Source: Cymbidium sinense
Lineage: Eukaryota > Streptophyta > Magnoliopsida > Asparagales > Orchidaceae
Direction: 5' to 3'
Assembly (NCBI GenBank): GCA_021442155.1
Contig: CM038216.1
Coordinates: forward strand, 93,049,666 to 93,113,665
Length of the DNA stretch: 64,000 nt
Below, in pieces: positions 1-10,189 of the stretch; positions within the stretch are counted from its first letter, which is position 1; each line of letters starts with the position of its first letter. Position numbers and translations under genes: made by a program. Under the pieces are notes generated by a model that had not been told where the DNA came from, did not search any database, and saw only the letters and a list, made by a program, of their open reading frames with translations.

Positions 1-220
1 TCGGCCTCTGTAGCGTGATCCAATCATATCCCTCTACCTCGCCACCACCAGGTTGTAACCTATCATCCTCTCCCTCCATAACCACCACTTCTCCAACCAC
101 CACCTCCATATCCACTAACACCTCCACATACCCCACCACCATTGCGATAAGCGCCTTCCCTTTGCCTCCGCCAGATTCTAGGTTGATGGTGATGTTCCTG
201 CCGTCAAGGTTCTGACTAAT
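1..220 (-). pseudogene. GRP gene fragment, copy 1 (cut by window edge)
   Basis: On the minus strand this reads the end of an RRM followed by a glycine-rich tail, as in plant glycine-rich RNA-binding proteins. Copy 1 has the best-kept RRM end: QNLDGRNITIN can be read just inside the right border, matching the last beta-strand region of the family. The glycine-rich part needs frame changes, and the frame that starts well soon leaves the Gly/Tyr pattern. The 3' UTR seen in other copies lies beyond the window start. The right border runs straight into TTTAGGG-like sequence at CTTAGGG. The family binds RNA through the RRM, but this fragment lacks RNP1 and RNP2 and cannot encode a working protein. 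The opposite-strand reading frame is a shadow. Confidence 0.8.
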
Positions 221-597
221 CTTAGGGTTTAATTTTATTATGTTTTAGGGTTTATATTTATTTTTTCATTTATTTAGTTACTTTAGCTTTAGGTTTAGGG
301 TTTGGGGTATAGGGTTAGGATGTAGGGTTTAGGGTTTAGGGTTTAGGGTTTAGGGTTTAGGGTCTAGGGTTTTAGGGTTTAAGGTTTAAGGTTGATGGTT
401 TAGGGTTTTAGGGTTTTGGGTTTATCATTTAGGGTTTTAGGTTTTGGGTTTAGGGTTTAAGGTATAAGGTTAATTTTAGGGTTTAGGGTTTACGATTTAG
501 GGTATAGGGTTAGTTTTAAGGTTTAGGGTTTAGGTTTTAGGTTTAGGGTTCAGGTTTTAGTTTAAGGTTTAGGGTTTTCACTTTTTTTAATTTTATT
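221..597 (+). repeat. Degenerate telomere-like block
   Basis: After a short T-rich stretch holding the conserved flank TTTATTTAGTTACTTTAG comes a block of TTTAGGG variants (about 290-585). It includes six consecutive GGG runs in perfect or near-perfect register at about 323-363. Variants such as TTTAAGG, TTTTAGGG and TTTACGA dominate. No gene is seen. The end of the block, with TTCAGGTTTTAG and a T run, is the usual left flank of a GRP module. Confidence 0.9.
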
Positions 598-1075
598 AGA
601 GAACTAATTCAAAATCAACATTTCTTTTTTTTTTATTTTGTCAACCAAGTAACACACCAAGTTCTCTAAGACATAAGCGATGGCATAGATAAAAGAAAGC
701 ATGCATAGAGCAAATCAAAAACCCTAGATAACTAAAACTGTCTCTACTATAAAGACACAGTTCCATATGCAGCAGATCAAATCAGTCATTCTTCAATTTT
801 TTCAGTTCCCATCAGAACTACCCCAGCCTCTTGAGTAGCAAGATCCACCACCATATCCCTGATCTCTCCCTCCGCCACCACCATGGCTGTAACCTCCATC
901 GCTCATTCTGCCTCCATAACCACCACTACTCTGACCACCAACTCCATATCCACCAACACCTCTAGATCCCCCACCACCACTGCGATAGCCGCTGCATTCG
1001 CCTTCACCTCAACCGCCAGATCTGGACTGAGCCTGGTTGATAGTGATGCTCTAGTCGTCAAGCTTCTGCCCATTC
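598..1075 (-). pseudogene. GRP gene fragment, copy 2
   Basis: Read on the minus strand, the coding part runs from 1075 to a TGA at 802-804, followed by about 200 bp of 3' UTR. It begins NGQKLD, matching NGQNLDGR of plant GRPs. An in-frame TAG follows, then ITINQAQSRSGG, another stop, and a Gly/Ser/Tyr tail ending in SRGWGSSDGN. This gives the layout of the ancestral module: RRM end, Gly-rich tail, stop and UTR. The UTR contains AATAAAA near 592-598 on the minus strand, followed by an A-rich run. Two internal stops make it a pseudogene. The right border is AG|AATGGGCAG on the minus strand, like a splice acceptor, but a truncation point is equally possible. Confidence 0.85.
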
Positions 1076-1800
1076 TTAGGGTTTAGGTTTGTTTTTAAAT
1101 TTATTTAGTTAATTTAGGTTTAGGTTTAGGGTTTGAGGTTTAGGGTTTAGGGTTTAGGGTTAGGTATTGTGTTTAGGGTTTTGGGTTTAGGGTTTATGAT
1201 TTAGGGTTTTAGGATTTATACTTTTAAGTTTTAGGTTTTAGAGTTTAGGATTTAGGGTTTAGGGTATTTTAGGATTTATGGTTTAGGGTTGTTGGTTTAG
1301 TTTTTTAGGTTTAAGGTTTAGGGTTTAAGGTTAATTTTATGGTTTAGGGTTTAGGGTAGGGTTTTAGATTAAGTAAACTGGTAGGTTTAGGTTTATTTAG
1401 TTTACTTAGTTTTTTTAATTTTACTTTATTTTATTTTTTTTATCTTGGTTTATTTTTTTATTTTTATTTAGTTTAGTTTATTTATTTTAGGTTAATTTAT
1501 TTTAGTTTAACTTTTTCAATTTAATTTATTTTTTAGGTTTAGGTTTAGGTTTTGGTTTATTTTTTAGTTGAGTTTTATTTGTATTTTATTTTTTAGGATT
1601 AGGTTTTTAGGTTTTTAGGGTTTAGGGTTTAGGTTTAGGGTTTAAGTTTAGGGTTCAAGGTTTAGGGTTTATTCAATTTAGGTTAAGGTTTAGGTTTAGG
1701 GTTTAGTTTAGGTTTTGGTTTAGGGTTTAGTGTTAGGTTTTAGGGTTAGGTTTTGGTTTAGTTTAGGGTTTTATTTATTTTTTAGTTTTAAATTTATTTT
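1076..1800 (+). repeat. Telomere-like block, array junction and T-rich block
   Basis: Degenerate TTTAGGG repeats (about 1078-1365) lead to the junction ATTAAGTAAACTGG at 1368-1380, then a T-rich block of TTTATTTTAG words, then a second telomere-like patch (about 1595-1770). No gene is visible. Confidence 0.85.
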
Positions 1801-2182
1801 AGTACAAGATTTAACACATGATTTCATAATAAATAAAGTATACAGAGATCTAAATACTAGAAACTCTAAAACACTTCCATAAGCAGTAGAACCACCATCA
1901 TAACCATCGACCATTCTTCGGTTTCTTCAGTTCCCATCAAAACCGCCATGGCCTCTCGAGTAGCGAGATCCACCATCATATCCTCGATCCTTCCCTCCAC
2001 CATTGTGGCTATAACCTCCATCCCTCCTCCCACTTCCATAACCACTGCTTTCGACCACCACCTTATCCACCACCCTCATCCCCACCACTATGATAACTTT
2101 CGCCTTTGCCTTCACCTCCACCGCTAGATCTTGACTAAGTCTGGTTGATAGTGAATTTCTTTCCATCAAGGTTCTGCCCATT
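1801..2182 (-). pseudogene. GRP gene fragment, copy 3
   Basis: The minus strand carries the GRP tail with a TGA at 1927-1929. An open frame of 84 codons runs 2181-1927, but it is a chimera of frames. Its first 30 or so codons are the +1 frame of the NGQNLDG region. Only after a frame change does it read the genuine Gly-rich tail (SSGYGSGRRDGGYSHNGGG and on to HGGFDGN). It is therefore not evidence for a functional small protein. The 3' UTR (1801-1926) is more divergent than in the other copies, and its outer half is hard to align. Confidence 0.8.
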
Positions 2183-5100
2183 TTTAGGGTTTAGGTTTAA
2201 GTTTATTAAATTTAGGGTTTATTTATTCAGAAACTTTAGATTTAGGTTTAGGGTTTGGGGTTTATGGTTTATGTTTTAGGGTTAGGGTTTAGGGTTTAGG
2301 GTTTAGGGTTTTAGGGTTTAGGATTTAAGGTTAGGGTTTAGGGTTTAGGGTTTAGGGTTTAGGGTTTAGGGTTTAGGGTTTTGGGTTTATAATTTTTTAG
2401 GGTTTAGGGTTGTAGGTTTAGGGTTTAAGGTTTTTATTTATTTTAGGGTCTAGGGTTTGTTTAAAAAAGTTAAGTAAACTTATAGGTTAAGGTTTATTTA
2501 GTTTATTTTTTATTTATTTTAGTTTATTTTATTTCTCATTTTATTTTGGTTTATTTTTTTATTTTTGTTTATTTTTTATTTTAGTTTATTTTTTGGTTTA
2601 GGATTAGGTTTATGTTTATTTTTTAGTTTAGTTTTATTTTTATTTTATTTTTTTTAGTTTAGGTTATATTTTTTATTTTTAGGTTTAGGTTCAAGTTTTT
2701 ATTATATTTTTTTAGGTTTAGGTTTTAGATTTTTTATTTTAGGTTTATTTTTAAGTTTTATTTTTTATTTTAATTTTATGTTTTTTTAGTTTATTTTATT
2801 TTATTTAGTTTAGGGTTTAGGTTTGGTTTATTTTAGTTTTAGGTTTAGGTTTTATTTATTTTAGTTTTGTTTATTTTAGTTTTAGTTTTGGGTTATATTA
2901 TTTTATTTGTTTTAGGTTTAGGTTTCCTTTTTAGTTTATGGTTTAGGTTTTTTTTTATTGTTTCTTATTTTAGGTCTATTTTTAGGTTTAATTTTTTTTT
3001 ATTTTATTTTAGGTTTTTTTATTTTTATCTTTGGTTTAGTTTTTATTTTATTTAGGCTTTTTATTTTTAGGTTTTTTTTTGTTTAGTTGAAGTTTTGTTT
3101 AATTTTATTTTACTTTAGTTTTTATTTTTTATTTTCTTATTTTTAACTTTAGATTTATGTTTTAGTTTAGGTTTTTATTTTATTTTATTTCTTTATTTAA
3201 TTTAGGTCTAGGTATTTTTATTTATTTTATTTTTAGGTTTTATTTAGTTTAGGGTTTAGGTTTTTAGGTTTTTAGGGTTTGGGGTTTAGGGTTTAGGGTT
3301 TAAGGTTGTAGATTTTATGGTTTAGGATTTAGGGTTTAGGGTTTAGTATTTTAGGGTTTAGGGTTTAGGTTTAGGGTTTAGGGTTTAGCGATTAGGGTTA
3401 TATGTTTACGATTTGATTGTTTATGATCTTAGGGTTTAGGGTTTAAGGTTTAGGGTTTAGGGTTTAGTGTTTTAGGGTTTAAGGTTAAGCGTTTAGGATC
3501 GTAGGTATAGGGTTTTGGGTTAGTTTTAGGGTTTAGGATTTAGGGTTAGGGGTTTTTAATATTTTTTAATTTGTTTTAAATTAAGTAAACTTGTAGGTTT
3601 ATGTTTATTTAGTTTATTTATTATTTATTTTAGTTTATTTTATTCTTATTTTTATTTAGCTTTGTTTTATTTTAGGTTTATTTATTTTAGTTAAGGTTTT
3701 TTATTTTAGTTTATTTTTAGGTTTAGGTTTAGGTTTAGGTTTATTTTTTAGTTTAGTTTTTTTTTTAGGTTTAGGTTTTATTTTATATATTTAGGTTTAG
3801 GTTTAGTCTTTTATTTTATTTTTTTAGGTTTAGGTGTTAGGTTTCAATTTTAGGTTTATTTTTAGTTTTTACTGTTTAGTTTTGGTTTACTTTTATTTTT
3901 AGTTTATTTTATTTTATTTAGTTTTGGTTTTGGTTTAAGTTTAGTTTATTTTAGGTTTAGGTATTGGTTTTATTTATTTTAGTTTAGTTTATTTTAGTTT
4001 AGGTTTAGGTTTATTTTATTTTGTTTATTTTACTTTTATTTTAGGTTTAGATTTAGGTTTTATTTTTTTATTTATTTTTAGGTTTTTTTATTCAGTTTTT
4101 TTTTTAGGTTTAGGTTTTTATTTAGTTTTTATTTTATTATATTTTAGGTTTATTTTATTTTTATTTTATGTTTAGTTTTTTTAATTATATTTTTTTCTTA
4201 GTTTTATTTTATTTTTCGTTTAGTTTAGCTTTTTATTTATTTTATTTTAGTTTTTTTTATTTTATGTTAATTTTTTTATATTTAGGTTTAGGGTTTAGTT
4301 TTGGTTTTTATTTTATTTTGGTTTAGTTTTTTTTAATTATTTTATTTTTAGGTTTTATTTAGTTTAGGTTTAGGTTTTTAGGTTTTTAGGATTTAGGGTT
4401 TAGGGTTTATGGTTTGGGGTTTTGTGTTGAGGGCTTAGGGTTGTTGGTTTTAGGGTTTAGGGTTTAAGGTTTTAGGGTTTAGGGTTTAGGGTTTAGGGTT
4501 GTAGGTTTAGGCTTTACGGTTTAGGCTCTTAAGGTTTAGGGTTTAGGGTTTAAGGTTTAGGGTTTTAGTGTTTAATGTTAAGTGTTTAGCATTGTAGGTT
4601 TAGGGTTAGTTTTTGAGTTTAGGGTTTTGGGTTAGGTTTTTTTTTAATTTTTTTAATTTTTTAATTTTTGATTATTTTTTTTAAATTAAGTCAACTTGTA
4701 AGTTTATGTTTATTTAGTTTATTTTTATTTATTTTAGTTTATTTTATTTTTATTTTTATTTTTTTTATGTTTATTTTTATTTTTATTTAGTTTTGTTTCA
4801 TTTTAGGTTTATTTATTTTAGCTTAGAATTTTTTATTTTAGTTTATTTTTTAGGTTTAGGTTTAGGTTTATATTTTAGTTTAGAATTATTTTTTTATTTT
4901 TTAAGTTTAGGTTTTTTTTTAGGTTTAGGTTTATGTTTTTATTTTATTTTTTTAGGTTTGTTTTTAGGTTTTTATTTTAGGTTTATTTTTAGGTTTTACT
5001 TTTTAGTTTAGGTTTGGGTTTATTTTTTAGTTATTTTATTTTATTTATTTTAGATTTAGGTTTGGTTTAGCTTATTTTAGGTTTAGATTTAGGTTTTATA

Positions 5101-6084
5101 TATTTTAGTTTAGTATATTTTAGTTTAGGTTTAGGTTTATTTTATTTTGTTTAATTTATTTTTATTTTATGTTTAATTTCTTTTTTAGATTAGGGTTTTG
5201 GTTTATTTTTTATTTATTTTTAGGTTTTATTATTAGGTTTATTTTTTATGTTTAGGTTTTTATTTAGTTTTTATTTTATTTTATTTTAGGTTTATTTTAT
5301 TTTTAATTTTACATTTAGTTTTTATCTTATTCAAGTTTTTTATTCTTAGGTTTATTTTATTTTTTTTAGTTTAGTTTAGGTTTGTATTTATTTTATTTTA
5401 GTTTATTTTTCTTTTTTATTTTATTTTATTTATAGGTTTAGGTTTAGGTTTTAGTTTAGGTATTTCTTTTATTTTATTTTTTTTATTTTATTTAGGTTCA
5501 TGTTTTTTATTTATTTTCTTTTTAGGTTTTATTTAATTTAGGTTTACATTTTTAGGTTTTTAAGGTTTGGGTTTAAGTTTAGGGTTTAGGGTTTAGGGTT
5601 TTAGAGTTTAGGGTTTAGGGTTAGGGTTTAGGGTTTAGGTTTTGGAGTTTAGTGTTTAGGTTTTAGGGTTTAGGGTTTTTAGGGTTTAGGATTTAGGGTT
5701 TAGGCTTTTTAGGGTTTAGGGTTTAGGGTTTAGGGTTTATGGTTTAGGGTTTTAGAGTTTAGGGTTTAGGGTTATCAGTTTAGTGTTGTAGGTATCGGGT
5801 TTAGGGTTTAGGGTTTAGGATTTAAGGTTTAAGGTTTTTTTAAAATTAAGTAAACCATTAGGTTTTGGTTTATTTAGTATATTTAATTTATTTTTTATTT
5901 ATTTAGGGTTTAGGGTTTAGGGCTTAGTGTTAAGGGTTTAGGTTTTAGAGTATAAGGTTTAGGGGTTAGGGTGTTACGGTTTAGGGTTTAGGGTTTAAGA
6001 TTTTTAGGGTGTAGGGTTTAAGGTTTAGGTTTTAGGTTTAGTGTTCAGGTTTTAATTTAGGGTTTAGGGTTTTTGGTTTTTTCT
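2183..6084 (+). repeat. Four consecutive ~1.1-kb telomere-like/T-rich units
   Basis: This is the clearest display of the satellite unit. The junction TTAAGTAAAC (or one-base variants) occurs at about 2470, 3581, 4686 and 5847, so the spacing is about 1.10-1.16 kb. Each unit holds a telomere-like block before the junction (about 2190-2465, 3245-3560, 4380-4640, 5560-5835) and about 800 bp of T-rich words after it, in the same order in each unit. The longest perfect telomere tract of the window is at 2331-2381, with seven GGG runs in exact 7-bp register. Hydrophobic Phe/Leu/Tyr-rich open frames here are translations of the T-rich words. No gene is seen. Confidence 0.9.
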
Positions 6085-6325
6085 AAATGGGAACAAGTTG
6101 AGATTCAACATTTCTTCTTTTTGATTTCATTAACAAAGTAACACACCAAGTTTTTAAGACACAAACGACAACATAGTTAAAAAATGAGCAAGCAAAGAGC
6201 AAACGAAAAATACTATATAACTAAAACCATCTCTACTATAAAGACATAGTTCAATAAGCAGCAAATCAGATTGGTCGTTCTTCAGTTTCTCTAGTTTTCA
6301 TCGAAACCACCCAGCCTCTCGACTA
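6085..6325 (-). pseudogene. GRP gene fragment, copy 4 (UTR and last codons only)
   Basis: The 3' UTR of the GRP module is present, with recognisable segments at about 6130-6290. The stop is TAG instead of TGA (minus strand, 6291-6293). Homology ends about 30 bp further on, inside the final Gly-rich codons, where T-rich array sequence takes over. Nearly all of the coding part has been deleted. The left flank (TTCAGGTTTTAATTTAGGG) matches that of the other modules. Confidence 0.75.
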
Positions 6326-9300
6326 GGTTTTTAATTTAGGTTTATTTTAGGTTCTACTTTTTAGTTTAGGTTTAGCTTTATTTTTAGTTTTTATTTTATT
6401 TTATTTAATTTAGGTTTAAATTTAGGTTTAGTTTTTTTTAGGTTTAGGTTTATGTTTTATTTATTTTAGTTTAGTTTATTTTAGATTAAGTTTATGTTTA
6501 TTTTATTTATATTTTAACTTCAGGTTTTTTTATAGTTTAGGGTTTAGGTTTTATTTTTTTATTAATTTTTAGGTATATTTTTTAGGTTTATGTTTTTATT
6601 TAGTTTTTATTTTATTTTTTTAGGTTTATTTTATTTATATTCTACATTTAGTTATTATTTTATTTAGGTTTTTTATTCTTAGGTTTATTTTATTTTTTTA
6701 GTTTAGTTTAGGTTTTATTTATTTATTTTAGTTTATTTTACTTCTTATTTTATTTTATTTTTAGGTTTAGGTTTTAGTTTGGGTTTTTATATTATTTTAT
6801 TTTATTATTTTATTTAAGTTTATGTTTTTTCAGTAATTTTATTTTGAGGTTTTATATAGTTTAGGTTTAGGTTAAGGTTTTTAAGTTTTTAGATTTTTAG
6901 GGTTTAGGGTTTTAGGGATTAGGGTTTAGGGTTAGGGTTTAGGGTTTAGGGTTTAGGTTTAGTGTTTAGGCTTTAGGGTGTATGGTTTTTAAGGTTTAGG
7001 GTTTAGGGTTTAGAGTTTAGGGTTAGCTTTGGGTTTAAGGTTAGTTTAGGGTTTGGAGTTGAGGATTTAGACTTTAGGCTTTAGGCTTTAGGGTTTTTAT
7101 GGTTTAGGGTTTCTATTTAGTTAGTTTAAGTTTAGATTTAGGATTTAGGTTTAGGAGTTTAAGTTTTAGGGTTTAGGGTTTAGGTTTAAGTTAGGAGTTG
7201 GGTAAGGTTTAGGGTAGGTTAGGGTTTAGGTTTAGGATTTAAGTTTAAGTTTTAGAGTTTAAGTTTAGGTTAAGTTGGGTTTTTAGGTTTTAGGTTTAAG
7301 TTTAAGGTTCATTTTTATAGTTTTAGGTTTAGGGTTTATAGTTTAGGGGTTTATGATTTAGGTTTAGTGTTTAGGTTTAGAGTTTAGGGTTATAGTTTGG
7401 TTAGGTTTAGATTAATTAGGGTCTAGAGTTAGTTTAGTTTAGGGTTTATGGTTTTAGGATTTAGGGTTTAGGGTATAGGGTATAGTGTTTTGGGTTAGGA
7501 GTAGGGTTTAGGGTTTAGGGTTTAAGGTTTAGGGTTTAGGGTTTAGGGTTTAGGATTTAGGGTTTAGTGTTAGTTTAGGGTTTAGGGTTTAGGGTTCACG
7601 GTTGTAAGTTTAGGGTTTAGGGTTTATAGTTTTTTTTTTTAAATTAAGTAAACTAGTTGGTTTAAGTTTATTGAATTTAATTAGTATATTATTTATTTAT
7701 TTAGGTTATGTTTTATGTTATTTAGTTTATTTATTTTAGTTTATTATTTAGGTTTTGGTTTATCTTAATTTTTTAGTTTAGTTTTATTTTTATTTTATTT
7801 TTAGTTCAGTTTTATTTTTTATTTTTAGGTTTAGGTTTTGGTTCTTGTTTTATTTTTTTAGGTTAAGGTTTCAGGTTTTTATTTAAGGTTTATTTTTATG
7901 TTTTTTTTAGTTTAGGGTTAGGTTTATTTTTAATTTATTTTCTTTTATTTAGTTTATGGTTTAGGTTTAGTTTATTTTAAGTTTAAATTTAGGTTTTATT
8001 TATTTTAGTTTAGGTTTAGGTTTATTTTATTTTATTTATTTTAGGTTTAGCTTTTTTTTTTAGTTTAGGGTTTAGGTTTTATCTTTTATTTATTTTTAGG
8101 TTTATTTTTTCAATATTGGTTTTATTTTGTTTTATTTTAGGTTTATTTTATTTTTATTTTATATTTGGGTTTTATTTTATTTAGGTTTTTGATGTTTATT
8201 ATATTTTTAATTTAGTTTTTATTTAGGTTCAATTTTAGGTTTCAGTTTAAGTTTTTATTTTTATTTTATTTTATTTATTTTATTTAAGTTTAAGTTTTTT
8301 GTTTATTTTATTTTTTTGTTTTATTTAGTTTAGGTTTAGGTTTTTAGGTTTTTAAGGTTTAGGGTTTAGGGTTTAGGGTTTAGGGTTTAAGGTTTAGGGT
8401 TTAGGGTTTAGGGTTTAGGGTTGTAGGTTTTAGGGATTAGGGTTTAGTGTTTAGGGTTTTATAGTTTAGGGTTTCTGGTTTAGGGTTTAGGGTTTTAGGG
8501 TTTAGTGTTTAGGGTTTTGGGGTGTAGGTTTAGGGGTTAGGTTTAGTTTTAGGGTTTAGGGTTTAGGGTCATGATTTTTTTTATTTTTTTATTTTTTTTT
8601 CTATTTAGGGTTTGAGGTTTTGGGTTTACAGTTTAGTGTTTAGGGTTATAAGTTTTGAGTTAGGTTTAGGGTTTAGGGTTTAAGGTTTAGGGTTTAGGGT
8701 TTAGGATGTAGGGTTTAGGGTTTAGGGTTTAGTGTTTATGGTATTTTTAATAGGTTTAGGTTTATTTAGTTTATTTTTTATTTATTTTAGTTTATTTTAC
8801 TTTTATTTTTATTTAGGTGTGTTTTATTTTGTTTAGTTTGTTTATTTTAGGTTTATTTATTTTAGTTTAAGTTTTTTATTTTAGTTTCATTTTTAGGTTT
8901 AGGTTTATTTTTTAGTTTATTTTTATTTTTGTTTTATTTTTTTTCGGTTTAAGTATTATTTTTTATTTTTAGGTTTAGGTTTAAGTTTTTATTTTATTTT
9001 TTTCAGGTTTAGGTTTTTTACTTTTGGTTTATTTTTATGTTTTATTTTTTAGTTTAGGTTTAAGTTTACTTTTAGTTTATGTCATTTTATTTATTTAGGG
9101 TTTATATTTAGTATATTTTGGGTTTAGGTTTAGGTTTTTAGGGTTTCGGGTTTAGGGCTTAAGGTTGAGGGTTGAGGGTTTAGGGTTTAAGGTTTAGTGT
9201 TATAGGTTTTAGGGTTTAGGGTCTAGGGTTTATGGTTTAGGGTTTCAGGGAGGCTTTATGTTTAAGGTTTAGGGTTTAGGATTTTAGGGTTAGGGTTTTT

Positions 9301-10189
9301 TTATTTTTTTATTTTCTTTAATTTTTTATTTTTTAAAATTAAGTAAACTTGTAGGTTTATGTTAATTTAATTTATGTTTTTTTATAAATTTTAGTTTATT
9401 TTATTTTTTATTTTTATTTAGGTTTATTTTTTTATTTAGTTTAGTTTATTTATTTTATGTTTATTTATTTTAGTTTAGGATTTTTTTTATGTAGTTTATT
9501 TTTTAGGTTTATGTTTAAGTTTAGGTTTGTTTTTTAGTTTAGTTTTATTTTTATTTTATTTTTTAGGATTAGGGTTTAATTTAAGTTTTAGGTTTAATTT
9601 TAGGATTTTTTCTATTATTTTAGGTGGAGGTTTTAGGTTTTTCTTTTAGGTTTTTTTTAGTTTTTATTTTTTAGTTTAGGTTTAGGCTTAGTTTTAGTTT
9701 ATTTTATTTAATTTAGTTTAGGTTTAGCTTAAGGTTTAGTTTATTTTAGGTTTAGGTTTAAGTTTTATTTATTTTAGTTTAGTTTATTTTAGCTTAGGTT
9801 TAGGTTTATTTAATTTTGTTTATATTATTTTATTATAGGTTCAGGTTTTTTTCATTTAGTTTAGGGTTTAGGTTTTATTTTTTATTAATTTGTTGGTTTC
9901 ATTTTTAGGTTTACTTTTTAGGTTTAAGTTTTTATTAAGTTTTTATTTTATTTTTTTTTAGGTTTATTTTATTTTATTTAACATTTCATTTTTAATTTAT
10001 TTTGATTTTTTATTCTTAGGTTTATTTTATTTTTTAGTTTAGTTTAGGTTTTTATTTATTTTATGTTAGCTTTTATTTTATTTTATTTTTAGGTTTTGGT
10101 TTTGGTTTGAGTTTAGTTTTTTATTTTATTTTTTTATTTTTTATTTAGGTTTAGGTTTGTTTACATATTTTATTTTTAGGTTTTATTAA
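6326..10189 (+). repeat. Telomere-like/T-rich array
   Basis: Array units have junctions at about 7644 and 9339 and a degenerate one at about 8745, which is 1.10 kb after 7644. The telomere-like block at about 6895-7640 is one of the longest in the window. It is rich in variant words such as TTTAAGT and TTAGGAG, not perfect TTTAGGG. Further telomere-like patches lie at about 8350-8590, 8600-8760 and 9125-9300. No gene is seen. Confidence 0.85.

Noticed and set aside
221..597. A true chromosome end
   Set aside because: Repeats are highly degenerate, interrupted by T-rich blocks and gene fragments, and continue for the whole window. At most this is subtelomeric or interstitial.
1927..2181. 84-codon minus-strand frame in copy 3 as a functional small glycine-rich protein
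   Set aside because: Its start is the wrong frame of the NGQNLDG region and it enters the Gly-rich frame only through a shift. It lacks the RNP motifs.
2867..5011. Hydrophobic Phe/Leu/Tyr/Gly-rich open frames (2867-3055, 4793-5011; likewise 22546-22749 and 35544-35810)
   Set aside because: They translate TTTATTTTAG/TTTAGG words, have no start context or family resemblance, and appear wherever stops drop out of one frame.
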